Below, in pieces: positions 1 through 6,281 of a stretch of 8,313 nt of DNA. The stretch is from contig CALBGU010000132.1 of assembly GCA_937893155.1 (NCBI GenBank), forward strand, positions 1-8,313. Reading direction: 5' to 3'. Both the position numbers and the translations under genes were made by a program. This DNA comes from an uncultured Treponema sp. Its GTDB lineage: Bacteria > Spirochaetota > Spirochaetia > Treponematales > Treponemataceae. A model generated the notes under the pieces. It made no database searches. It was not told the DNA's origin and was given only the letters and a program-made list of their open reading frames with translations. The first letter of the stretch is position 1; the number at the start of each line of letters is the position of its first letter.

Positions 1-26
1 TCGCCGAATGTAACTACCTTATCCAT
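1..26 (-). CDS. Start of a PfkB-family sugar kinase, probably 2-keto-3-deoxygluconate kinase (partial, runs off left edge)
   Basis: Reading the minus strand from base 26 gives MDKVVTFG and then the first two bases of a Glu or Asp codon. An AGGAG ribosome binding site (bases 34-38) sits seven bases before the ATG, so this is a genuine start. From family knowledge, a KVVTFGE opening is typical of PfkB/ribokinase-family kinases annotated as 2-dehydro-3-deoxygluconokinase, which phosphorylate KDG to KDPG in sugar-acid breakdown. Only eight residues are visible, so the gene start is well supported but the product is a guess from the N-terminal signature. The gene is transcribed away from the window, in the same direction as the diguanylate cyclase operon, but has its own promoter-like sequence upstream. 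Confidence 0.5.
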
Positions 27-85
27 TATCTTACTCCTGTAGAAGTGGCAGAGCCACGTTCTCAAACGCCACTTTCTCGATTTGT
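27..85 (-). promoter_or_regulatory. Leader of the sugar kinase gene with two mutually exclusive hairpins
   Basis: In plus-strand terms, AAGTGGC (43-49) can pair with GCCACTT (68-74), seven perfect pairs. Alternatively GTGGC (45-49) can pair with GCCAC (53-57) around a three-base loop. The two pairings share the same bases, so only one can form. The RBS (34-38) lies just beyond the shared arm. The repeated block is visible as GCCACGTTCTC (53-63) and GCCACTTTCTC (68-78), 15 bp apart. This could be a switchable leader or a protein operator with repeated half sites. No known riboswitch is recognised. Confidence 0.35.
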
Positions 86-91
86 GATTCT

Positions 92-100
92 ATCATAGCA
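92..100 (-). promoter_or_regulatory. Extended -10 promoter of the sugar kinase gene
   Basis: The minus strand reads TGCTATGAT, an extended -10 element (TG, one base, then TATGAT, five of six to consensus). No strong -35 is visible; ATGAAA at an 18-bp spacing is the best. The transcript would start near base 85 and carry a leader of about 58 bases containing the paired repeats and the RBS. Confidence 0.45.
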
Positions 101-170
101 AAAAACAAAAAGATTTTTCATAAATCATTTTTCATTTTTCTGTTTTTTACTTGCGCGCAAAACGGCAGTG

Positions 171-497
171 CATTTTTTGCCTGAAACAGCATAAAACACC
201 TGTGTCAAGGGCAATTTCCCCGCTGTTTTTTTTGCGCACGAATGCGGCGGCTCGTTTTCTTTTCAAAATTGACTTTGCAATCGTGCAAAATACAATTTTG
301 GTTTCAAAACGCGGATTTCACGCCTGCAAAACACAATTTTGATTTCAAAACGGCGATGTTATGACTGTAAAATCCAAATTTGATTTCAAAATTGCCATTT
401 CACAACGGTATTGTCCAAATTTGGATTCAAAATGCAGGTTTGCACGAGTGCGGCGACTCGTTTTCTTTTCAAAATGTCCATTTCACCGCTGCGGCGT
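171..497. repeat. Degenerate tandem array, 41-bp period (array 1)
   Basis: This gene-free stretch is filled by tandem units: 212-250 (39 bp), 251-292 (42), 293-333 (41), 334-374 (41), 375-415 (41), 416-456 (41) and 457-497 (41); 171-211 is a possible eighth, very worn unit. Units share two blocks: a palindrome-like core near TTTTGATTTCAAAA at the start, and a second block near ATTTCACnnCTGC about 14 bp later. Segment 236-269 matches 442-475 at 32 of 34 positions, 206 bp away, so units were duplicated in groups. The last unit ends at the stop codon of the diguanylate cyclase gene. Bases 101-170 are T-rich with nothing recognisable. No coding frame fits: the short open frames across the array have no family resemblance and are products of the repeat. 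Confidence 0.75.
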
Positions 498-2188
498 TAT
501 GTTCGGCGGCGTTCGGCGTGGGCGCAGTAGTAATCTTGTTTGTTTTGGTACATTGCCTTGTCGGCGCGCTCAAACACGGCGGAATAATCGCGGTCGCTTT
601 CTTTGGAAAAGGCGGCGGCACCATGTGAAACGGACAATGCTTCTATGCTTGGATTTTCTTTGTTGAACGAGGCGATTTTTGATGCAAAGAGCGCGTTTTT
701 TTCGTCGATTTTTTCTTTGTCCGACGATTCAAAAAGCGCAACGAACTCATCTCCGCCAGTTCGGAAAATCTGGCAGTCAGAAAACACCTCGCTGATGATT
801 TTTGCCGCGTTGGTAATCAGCGCATCTCCTGCTTCGTGCCCGAGGGTATCGTTCACCTTTTTGAGCGCGTTCACGTCGAACACAAACACCGAAAAATCCG
901 CCATATCCTCGGTAATTCGCTTTTCCAAAAGCCGCACCGCGTCGATGTATGCCGCTTTGTTTTTCACGCCCGTCATCGAATCCTTGTACGCGAGCGTGTG
1001 TATGTGCGAAATGTATTCCTTGAGCTCGATTGCGATTTTGCGAATCGATTCGGCAAGCGTGCCAAGCTCGTCGTTGGAGCGATAATCCACGCTGGCGGTA
1101 AACTCGCCGTGCGCAATGCGGGAAGCGGTGTTGGTGAGCGTGAGGACGGGATTTAAGACGCGATTGCACAGATGGTTTGAGAGCAGCACGCCCGCGATGA
1201 TGATTGCAGAAAAAATGAGCAGCAGACGCAAAAACAGTTTGCTTTGAAGCGAAAACAACTCGCGTTCGGGCACGGAAAGCGCAAGCAACATTCCGTTTTT
1301 CATACTGGCAAGAATGAGGCGGAAGCGATTTTTTTGATAGCGAAATTTGTACGCTTTGCCTGTGTCTACAAACTCGTCTGCAAAAAAATTGCTCAATCGG
1401 CTGATTTCTTCGTAGCGGAAAAACTGGCTCGCGAGCAGTCCCGACGGGAAATCCTTGTGATAAATCAGATTGCCCGTGTTGCCCACCAAAAAGCCGAATG
1501 CTGCTTCGTAGCCCACGTTGTCCACCGCATGGCGCAAGCGCGAAACCTCGATGTCCATTCCTGCCACGCCGAAAAATACGCCGTCCGCATTGTACAGCGG
1601 CACCGTAAACGAAATCGTGCTGGCGACGTGCTCCAAGTTGTGATTTTGGTAGGGACCGAGCCACGCGGGAAATCCGTTTTGCTTTGCTTCAAAGAACCAG
1701 CGCGCATTTTTCGGCTCGTTTTCTGAAATGTGCGCAATGTTGAAATCCGTTTTTGAAAAAACAGAAATGCCCATCGCTTCGGTTCGCAAAATATACACGC
1801 TCAGCGGATTTTGAAAAACGTCGGGCGACAAACACACATACGCGGTTTTTACAAACGGCAGAACCTCGGCGTATTTTTGCGCGCTGCTTGAAATCTGCTG
1901 CTCAAAATCCGCGCGGTATTGCTCGTTTTCTGATAATGCCGCACAATCTGCGCTTAAAACTTCGTTCGCAAGATAAAAAACCGCGTTTTCCACGCTGTCG
2001 AAATCGTCGTTAAGACGGCTGGTTTTTTCTGTAATGATGAGCCGCATTGCCGTTGCGCTCTGCGTGTCGATTGCTTTGTGCACATAAAAAACGCAGACGA
2101 CCGACAGCACGACCGACACCGCCGCGGTGAGTCCCAGACACGAGCGCAAAAAAGAGGTGCGGATTGATTTTTTCTTTTGCAATGGCAT
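497..2188 (-). CDS. Membrane-anchored dCache-HAMP-GGDEF diguanylate cyclase
   Basis: 563 residues. Makes cyclic di-GMP from two GTP at the cytoplasmic face of the inner membrane, under control of a periplasmic sensor. Domain order: short basic N-terminus, membrane segment about 15-37, periplasmic double-Cache sensor about 38-310 (note GVAGMDI at 207-213 and the GNTGNLIYH turn at 236-244), membrane segment about 318-337, HAMP about 340-392, GGDEF domain about 398-552. The catalytic loop is RTGGDEF (GGDEF at 478-482). The metal Asp is D438 in VFDVN, followed by the substrate loop VNDTLGHEAGD (445-455), all intact. The inhibitory RxxD site expected at 469-472 reads FSDC, so product inhibition through it is unlikely. 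The start lies three bases after the previous stop, with GGGGGT as RBS, so this is the last gene of the operon. The ligand is unknown. Confidence 0.93.
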   Translation of the reverse strand: MPLQKKKSIRTSFLRSCLGLTAAVSVVLSVVCVFYVHKAIDTQSATAMRLIITEKTSRLNDDFDSVENAVFYLANEVLSADCAALSENEQYRADFEQQISSSAQKYAEVLPFVKTAYVCLSPDVFQNPLSVYILRTEAMGISVFSKTDFNIAHISENEPKNARWFFEAKQNGFPAWLGPYQNHNLEHVASTISFTVPLYNADGVFFGVAGMDIEVSRLRHAVDNVGYEAAFGFLVGNTGNLIYHKDFPSGLLASQFFRYEEISRLSNFFADEFVDTGKAYKFRYQKNRFRLILASMKNGMLLALSVPERELFSLQSKLFLRLLLIFSAIIIAGVLLSNHLCNRVLNPVLTLTNTASRIAHGEFTASVDYRSNDELGTLAESIRKIAIELKEYISHIHTLAYKDSMTGVKNKAAYIDAVRLLEKRITEDMADFSVFVFDVNALKKVNDTLGHEAGDALITNAAKIISEVFSDCQIFRTGGDEFVALFESSDKEKIDEKNALFASKIASFNKENPSIEALSVSHGAAAFSKESDRDYSAVFERADKAMYQNKQDYYCAHAERRRT

Positions 2189-2191
2189 ATT

Positions 2192-3556
2192 TTACCCCCG
2201 TTTTACGCCGTTTCCGCCGAGTTCTTTTACATTGTAGCACAAACACGCCGCGCGGTAATAGTTTTTCTTGATTTTGTCCGAAATCCGCACTTCTGTAAGC
2301 CCAACCGAAACCGTTACTAATCCTGCGTCTTTTATGTTCCGCACAAATTGGCGGCACAGCGCATATGCGTTGTCTATCGGCATTTCAAAAAGCACCAGAA
2401 ATTCGTCTCCGCCCCAGCGAAGCACCATTCCGCGATTTGCCAAAAGATAGAGCATCTCTTTGACCACCGCCACCAGCACATCGTTGCCGTTGAGCGTGTC
2501 GTTGGCTTCCTTAAAAAAATCGATGTCGAACACGGCAAGGCTTTGATAGCGCGTTGTGTTAAAAACGCCGCGTTCGCCGAACGTGTCCTTAAAGAAATTG
2601 CGGTTCGGCAAGAGCGTGAGCGGGTCGGTTTGGCTGGAATTCGCGGTGATTTTCGGGCGATAATCGGCAAAATGAGACTGTTTTCGAAGCGCATACAGCA
2701 CGGTAAGTCCCGCGCCGAAAACAAAAATCGCACACAGATAAAAGAGCTGCGACGGCGAAAACGGCTCGCTCCCGCGCATAACAAAATACCAATCTCCCAC
2801 GCCCGCGCGCCCCGACACCGCATACGACGTAACGCCCGTTCTGATATACCGAAATGAATCGTCCGCGTTGTTTTTGGGCAAAAGCCACGCAACCGACGCG
2901 GTTTTTATGTCCACAAAATTGGTGTCGAGCATAACCAAGCCTGTGCTGTTAGACAGATTTATCTTTACATTGTATTGCTTTTCGAGCAGAGCAAAAAGCG
3001 CAAGCAAATCGCGCACATATATCGAGGTCATTACCACGCCCAAAAACTCCCCGTTTTGCTCAATGCGGGCAGAAAAGCGCAGCGTGGAATCTTTTGCGTC
3101 TTCGTCCGTGCGGTACACGCTCAAAATGCCCTTTGCGCCGCCTTTGAGCGCAATATACCACGCGCCGAGGTCATTTTCCTGCACATCGGTGCTTTTTTCG
3201 CCGTCCGCATAATAGAAAATGTGCGTTTTTTCGGACACAAACGAAACTTCAGCCAGCGAAAATTCTTTTTTGATGCGCGAAAGATACGCCTGAATTTCCG
3301 AATCGTTCTCGGGATTTTGCGCCGAAGCCAAAAACGAAGAAAACTCGTCGGTAGACATCGCCATCGACCGCGAAATCTGAATGGGGCGCTGGATTTCGGC
3401 GGTAATTTTTTGCGACAGGTATTCGGCAAGCAGAACGCACGTCTGCTGTGAAAGCGAATACGCTTTTCTGACCGTCAGCGCGTGAATGAGCGATAACAGT
3501 ACGATTGCAAAAAAAAGCACATACGCGGCACGTTTCGTCATTGATTTTTTCATCAT
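2192..3556 (-). CDS. Membrane-anchored Cache-like GGDEF diguanylate cyclase (second paralogue)
   Basis: 454 residues from the chosen start. Predicted to make cyclic di-GMP. A membrane segment lies at about 10-27, a periplasmic Cache-like sensor at about 30-262, a second membrane segment at about 268-290, and the GGDEF domain at about 305-450, with no HAMP between. The catalytic loop is RWGGDEFLVLF (GGDEF 382-386) and the metal Asp is D344 in VFDID. The usual GHxxGD part of the substrate loop is replaced: NDT is followed by LNGNDVL. There is no RxxD site. The C-terminal YNVKELGGN still matches the family. The start was set at ATG 3556 because AAGAGAG precedes it and it sits 11 bases after the upstream stop; an in-frame ATG at 3631 would run 64 bases into the upstream gene. 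The stop is three bases before the next cyclase. Activity is likely but less certain than for its neighbour. Confidence 0.9.
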   Translation of the reverse strand: MMKKSMTKRAAYVLFFAIVLLSLIHALTVRKAYSLSQQTCVLLAEYLSQKITAEIQRPIQISRSMAMSTDEFSSFLASAQNPENDSEIQAYLSRIKKEFSLAEVSFVSEKTHIFYYADGEKSTDVQENDLGAWYIALKGGAKGILSVYRTDEDAKDSTLRFSARIEQNGEFLGVVMTSIYVRDLLALFALLEKQYNVKINLSNSTGLVMLDTNFVDIKTASVAWLLPKNNADDSFRYIRTGVTSYAVSGRAGVGDWYFVMRGSEPFSPSQLFYLCAIFVFGAGLTVLYALRKQSHFADYRPKITANSSQTDPLTLLPNRNFFKDTFGERGVFNTTRYQSLAVFDIDFFKEANDTLNGNDVLVAVVKEMLYLLANRGMVLRWGGDEFLVLFEMPIDNAYALCRQFVRNIKDAGLVTVSVGLTEVRISDKIKKNYYRAACLCYNVKELGGNGVKRG

Positions 3557-3567
3557 TGTTTCTCTCT

Positions 3568-4293
3568 TTACCGCCCGAAAAGCGAAAATCCGCGTCCGAT
3601 ACGAAACGGGTGCGAGCCGGGCTTTATCCATTGCACTGCTCGATTGCTGATTTTGGTGCGCTGCTCTGCAAATTCATCGAGATACTGAAACAGCCATTGC
3701 GCCAGTTCCGCATCTCCCCTAAAATTCTCGTCAGCACAATCGGCGAGAATCAAAAAAAAATCCACAAAATCGCTTTTGATGTGCGCCGTTGCAAGATTTT
3801 CGGCAAACGCCATAAACGAAGCCGCCGCCGCCGAAACGTGCGGAGCAGAAGCGAGCGACAAATCCATTCCCTCTCGAAAGAGCGACACAAGGCTGTAATT
3901 TTTGCGCACCAAAAAGATGAGTTTCGGGCGGTCAGAGCCGCTTCGATTTTGCTTTTTGAACCGCGCCAAAAGCTCCACCGCCAAATATTGAAACCCTGCA
4001 CATTCCGTGTCCAGCGCCTTTGCGCACTCGCTGATGCTCACGTTTTTGAGCACCTTTGCACATTCTTCCTCATCAAAATACAGCAGAGCCTCGCTGATTT
4101 TTGCGTTTTGCTCCGCCTTTATCAGCAGATTTTTTGCGGAAATCGGCGTGTTTTTGTGCCACAAAATGGCAGTCTGGTCGTCTGTGGGGGCGCTGCATGT
4201 GCGAACGGCAGCACGATTTGTATATTTTGCCGCGTCCGAAAACGCAGTTGTATCCTTTCCTGCTTCAAGAAATAGATTTTTCATATTTTCCAT
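3568..4293 (-). CDS. Degenerate short-chain dehydrogenase-like protein of unknown function, first gene of the cyclase operon
   Basis: 241 residues, no signal peptide, predicted cytoplasmic. The middle and C-terminal half follow the layout of SDR Rossmann enzymes: a helix like the SDR dimer helix (GFQYLAVELLARF, 100-112), a strand (PKLIFLVRK, 123-131), then SLASAPHVSAAAASFMAF (146-163) where SDRs carry the Ser and YxxxK active site, then another strand (FVDFFLILAD, 176-185). The glycine-rich cofactor motif, the Tyr and the Lys are all absent, and the N-terminus is short. I infer a non-catalytic SDR derivative; this rests on pattern resemblance only. The start codon has no RBS but a TATAAT lies just upstream, suggesting a leaderless message; an alternative ATG is at 4284. 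The next gene begins 11 bases after the stop, so the three genes look like one operon. Confidence 0.7.
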   Translation of the reverse strand: MENMKNLFLEAGKDTTAFSDAAKYTNRAAVRTCSAPTDDQTAILWHKNTPISAKNLLIKAEQNAKISEALLYFDEEECAKVLKNVSISECAKALDTECAGFQYLAVELLARFKKQNRSGSDRPKLIFLVRKNYSLVSLFREGMDLSLASAPHVSAAAASFMAFAENLATAHIKSDFVDFFLILADCADENFRGDAELAQWLFQYLDEFAEQRTKISNRAVQWIKPGSHPFRIGRGFSLFGR

Positions 4294-4299
4294 AAAAGA

Positions 4300-4308
4300 A
4301 TTATATCA
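4300..4308 (-). promoter_or_regulatory. Extended -10 promoter of the cyclase operon
   Basis: The minus strand reads TGATATAAT, a perfect TATAAT with the TGn extension. No good -35 is seen. Only six bases (TCTTTT) separate it from ATG 4293, so transcription would begin at or next to the start codon. Confidence 0.55.
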
Positions 4309-4336
4309 CAATTCACATAAATACGGCATTACTCCC

Positions 4337-4418
4337 GCATTTTTTTTGTTCCGCTCACGCGCGGAAAGCCTCTTTTTCGCACATTCGCACGTTTGTCAAT
4401 GGACGAGAAAAAAAATGC
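4337..4418. repeat. Long-range inverted repeat with a nested hairpin between divergent genes
   Basis: GCAT8 at 4337-4347 is the exact reverse complement of A8TGC at 4408-4418, giving 11 perfect pairs across a 60-bp interval. Inside lies another inverted repeat, TTCCGC (4349-4354) with GCGGAA (4361-4366) around a six-base loop. The structure sits between the promoters of the cyclase operon and the lipoprotein gene. It could be an operator or cruciform; the T/A runs make a chance origin partly plausible. Confidence 0.4.
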
Positions 4419-4427
4419 ATATTTCTC

Positions 4428-4455
4428 TTGACAATATTGTTTTTTTTTTCACAAT
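4428..4455 (+). promoter_or_regulatory. Promoter of the lipoprotein gene with a ten-T spacer tract
   Basis: A perfect TTGACA (4428-4433) is followed by a 16-bp spacer and CACAAT (4450-4455, four of six to TATAAT). The spacer ends in ten consecutive T bases (4440-4449). Transcription would start near 4462 and give a leader of about 39 bases with AAGGAG at 4489-4494. Confidence 0.6.
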
Positions 4456-4500
4456 AAACCAGCTTTTTTGGCATAAAGGCAAAAAAGCAAGGAGTTTTCA

Positions 4501-4821
4501 ATGAAAAAGATGTTCAATGTGTTTGCGATTTTGCTCGCAGTGTGCCTTGCTGCCGCTTTTGTTTCCTGCAAAAACGACGACGATGATGACGATGCGTCTG
4601 TTGTCGCCGTGTGGAAATCAGACGATACCACCGCAACGTTTTACGACGACAACACGGTATCTGTAACGATAAGCGAAGGCACGTTCTCCGGCACGTATTC
4701 AGGCGACGCAACGGCAACTTCCGGCACGGTTACGGTCAGCGTGGCAGGACAAACGATAACGCTCACGATTTCCGGCACGTCCGCAACAGACAGCGACGGC
4801 GACATATACACCCGCCAATAA
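4501..4821 (+). CDS. Small secreted lipoprotein with poly-Asp tether, function unknown
   Basis: 106 residues. The N-terminus is a lipoprotein signal: MKKM, a hydrophobic stretch about 5-20, and a lipobox ending FVSC with Cys23 as the lipidated residue. The loose lipobox fits spirochaetes. After the cysteine comes KN and six Asp residues (26-31), an acidic tether. The rest, about 33-106, is rich in Thr, Ser and Gly with alternating beta-strand character (VAVWKSDDTTATFYDDNTV, then GTFSGTYSGDA and TVTVSVAGQTITLTISG), suggesting a small beta sandwich or half barrel that ends in DSDGDIYTRQ. Similar short GTYSGD-type lipoproteins are common hypothetical proteins in treponemes; that is from memory. 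The start has an ideal AAGGAG site six bases upstream, and a strong terminator follows, so it is a single-gene unit. It probably sits in the periplasm or outer membrane; no ligand can be named. Confidence 0.85.
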   Translation: MKKMFNVFAILLAVCLAAAFVSCKNDDDDDDASVVAVWKSDDTTATFYDDNTVSVTISEGTFSGTYSGDATATSGTVTVSVAGQTITLTISGTSATDSDGDIYTRQ

Positions 4822-4841
4822 ATCGTAATCGGCACACAAAC

Positions 4842-4881
4842 AAAGCGCAGGCTGAAAAAATCTGACCTGCGCTTTTTCTTT
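4842..4881 (+). terminator. Intrinsic terminator of the lipoprotein gene
   Basis: AAAGCGCAGG (4842-4851) pairs perfectly over ten bases with CCTGCGCTTT (4866-4875) around a 14-base loop, and the stem runs into CTTTTTCTTT. It lies 20 bases after the stop codon. Confidence 0.9.
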
Positions 4882-4894
4882 CAAAACAACAACC

Positions 4895-4923
4895 TTGTAG
4901 ATTAGATTTCTTTTTGCTATAAT
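4895..4923 (+). promoter_or_regulatory. Promoter of the symporter gene (extended -10)
   Basis: TTGTAG (4895-4900), a 17-bp spacer and TGCTATAAT (4915-4923): a perfect -10 with the TGn extension. The ATG at 4933 is only nine bases after the -10 box, leaving a leader of about three bases or none, and no RBS is present. Confidence 0.75.
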
Positions 4924-4932
4924 GTAAGCATT

Positions 4933-6162
4933 ATGAAACTCTGGCTAAAATATGTATTGGGCATTATCCTCGGCATTGCATCTGTTTTTATAATCCCGCT
5001 TGATTCTCCGCAGGCGGCGGCGATTTTGGATTTTCTCACCGAGATTTTTACGCGATTTGGGCGATACGCATTGCTTCCCGTGTTGTTTTTCGGCGCGGGT
5101 ATCGCGGTCTTTAAATTGCGCGACGGCGGGTTTATGGCACTCAGCGCGTTTTGGATTTTCGTTACGCTGGTGCTGTCCTCGGCGATTCTTGCCGCGCTGG
5201 GCACGGTTGGCGCGATTTTGGTAAAACTGCCGCCGCTCCCGATTTCTGCGGAACGAAGTATCAGCGAAGTGAGCATTTCGGTAAAAGATTTGGTGATGCG
5301 CGTGTTCCCTCAAAGCCCGTTCAGCGCGCTTTTGGAAGGCACGTTCCTTTTGCCGTGCTTTGTGTTCGGCGGGGCTGTGGGCGGCGCGTGTGCCACGGAC
5401 AAAACCGCGTCTAAGCAAGCCGTGGGCGTTTTGGAATCATTCTCGTGCGTGGCGTATTCAATGCTGTGCTTTTTTTCGGATATGATGACAATCGGCATTA
5501 TGGCGCTGTCGTGCCGCTGGGCAATCAATTTTTCATCGGTGCTCAAAGCGGGCGTGTATATGCCGCTCATCGTTATGCTCACGGTGAATCTGCTGTTGGT
5601 TGCGTTCGTGCTCTACCCGCTGCTGCTGCGCCTTGTTTGCCACGACCCGCGCCCGTACAAAGTGCTGTATGCGTCGCTCTGCCCGTTCTTGACGGGATTT
5701 TTCACGGGCGACACCAATCTGACGCTGCTTTTGTCAATGCGCCACGGAAAAGACAGCCTCGGAATCCGCCGCAGAATGAATGCTGTTTCGTTCCCGATTT
5801 ACTCGATTTTTGCGCGCGGCGGTTCTGCGCTCGTTACGTCGATTTGCTTTGTAACCATTTTGCGCACTTACTCGTATCTGGAAATCGGATTTTCCACGAC
5901 GCTGTGGATTGGGGTGATGTCGTTTTTGCTGTCATTCGTGCTGTGTTCATTTTCGACCGGCGGTCCGTTCATTGCGCTTACCATTATGTGCACGATGTAC
6001 GGGCGCGGCTTTGCGTCGGGCTTTTTGCTCCTGCGTCCCGCGTCTGCGATAATCTGCGCGTATGCGGCGGGGCTGGACGCGCTTTCTGCGATGTTCGGCA
6101 GCTACATCATCGCGGTAAAGACGGGCACTATCGAACACCGAGCCACCAAGCAATTCATCTGA
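4933..6162 (+). CDS. Divergent dicarboxylate/amino acid:cation symporter family (DAACS) transporter
   Basis: 409 residues, an inner-membrane protein with about eight membrane segments starting at residue 5, matching DAACS (GltP/DctA-like) length. The second half follows the fold: a hairpin-1-like segment (LTGFFTGDTNLTLLLSM, 253-269), the TM7 equivalent (FPIYSIFARGGSAL, 287-300), hairpin 2 (FSTGGPFIAL, 340-349) and TM8 (GLDALSAMFGSYIIAVKTG, 380-398). The family usually has a serine-rich SSS loop, NMDGT in TM7 and DMxRTxxNVxGD in TM8. Here the serine loop reads TGDTN, NMDGT reads ARGGS, and the TM8 Asp, Arg and Asn positions read Ala, Gly and Ala. Fold membership is fairly sure, but normal glutamate/aspartate binding is unlikely and the substrate is unknown. 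It has its own promoter, has no RBS, and converges on the methyltransferase gene. A longer open frame overlaps its 3' half (5445-6410) but is a shadow. Confidence 0.88.
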   Translation: MKLWLKYVLGIILGIASVFIIPLDSPQAAAILDFLTEIFTRFGRYALLPVLFFGAGIAVFKLRDGGFMALSAFWIFVTLVLSSAILAALGTVGAILVKLPPLPISAERSISEVSISVKDLVMRVFPQSPFSALLEGTFLLPCFVFGGAVGGACATDKTASKQAVGVLESFSCVAYSMLCFFSDMMTIGIMALSCRWAINFSSVLKAGVYMPLIVMLTVNLLLVAFVLYPLLLRLVCHDPRPYKVLYASLCPFLTGFFTGDTNLTLLLSMRHGKDSLGIRRRMNAVSFPIYSIFARGGSALVTSICFVTILRTYSYLEIGFSTTLWIGVMSFLLSFVLCSFSTGGPFIALTIMCTMYGRGFASGFLLLRPASAIICAYAAGLDALSAMFGSYIIAVKTGTIEHRATKQFI

Positions 6163-6240
6163 TGAAAATGTGTCATTATCTCACCTTCGCTCATAGTTTT
6201 GACACGGGTGCATTTTGCTCAAAAAATGAGACCGAGATGA

Positions 6241-6281
6241 TTTTTCGCCTTTTTAGCACTAAAAAAGCGAAAAATTCTTTT
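6241..6281 (+). terminator. Possible terminator hairpin downstream of the symporter gene (first unit of array 2)
   Basis: TTTTTCGCCTTTTTAG (6241-6256) and CTAAAAAAGCGAAAAA (6259-6274) form a 16-pair stem with one mismatch and a two-base turn, followed by TTCTTTT. The stem is AT-rich and its two-base loop would open somewhat, so it is weaker than the lipoprotein terminator. It lies 78 bases after the stop. Confidence 0.4.

Noticed and set aside
444..461. Terminator of the cyclase operon
   Set aside because: The hairpin ACGAGT/ACTCGT has its T-run on the plus strand, whereas the operon is on the minus strand, where A bases follow.
212..497. CRISPR array
   Set aside because: Units vary throughout, there is no conserved 24-40 bp repeat with unique spacers, the period of 41 is too short, and no cas genes are near.
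361..666. Two short plus-strand open frames over array 1 and the cyclase 3' end
   Set aside because: They follow the tandem repeat and the antisense of a real gene; no RBS or domain.
777..1664. 295-residue minus-strand open frame within the first cyclase gene
   Set aside because: Arg-rich shadow in a different frame of a clear GGDEF gene.
3557..3631. Upstream start of the second cyclase at 3631
   Set aside because: It would overlap the preceding gene by 64 bases and lacks an RBS; ATG 3556 has AAGAGAG and a membrane segment at the usual distance.
3505..4275. 256-residue plus-strand open frame antisense to the SDR-like gene
   Set aside because: Highly basic, low-complexity translation with no RBS; a shadow of the minus-strand gene.
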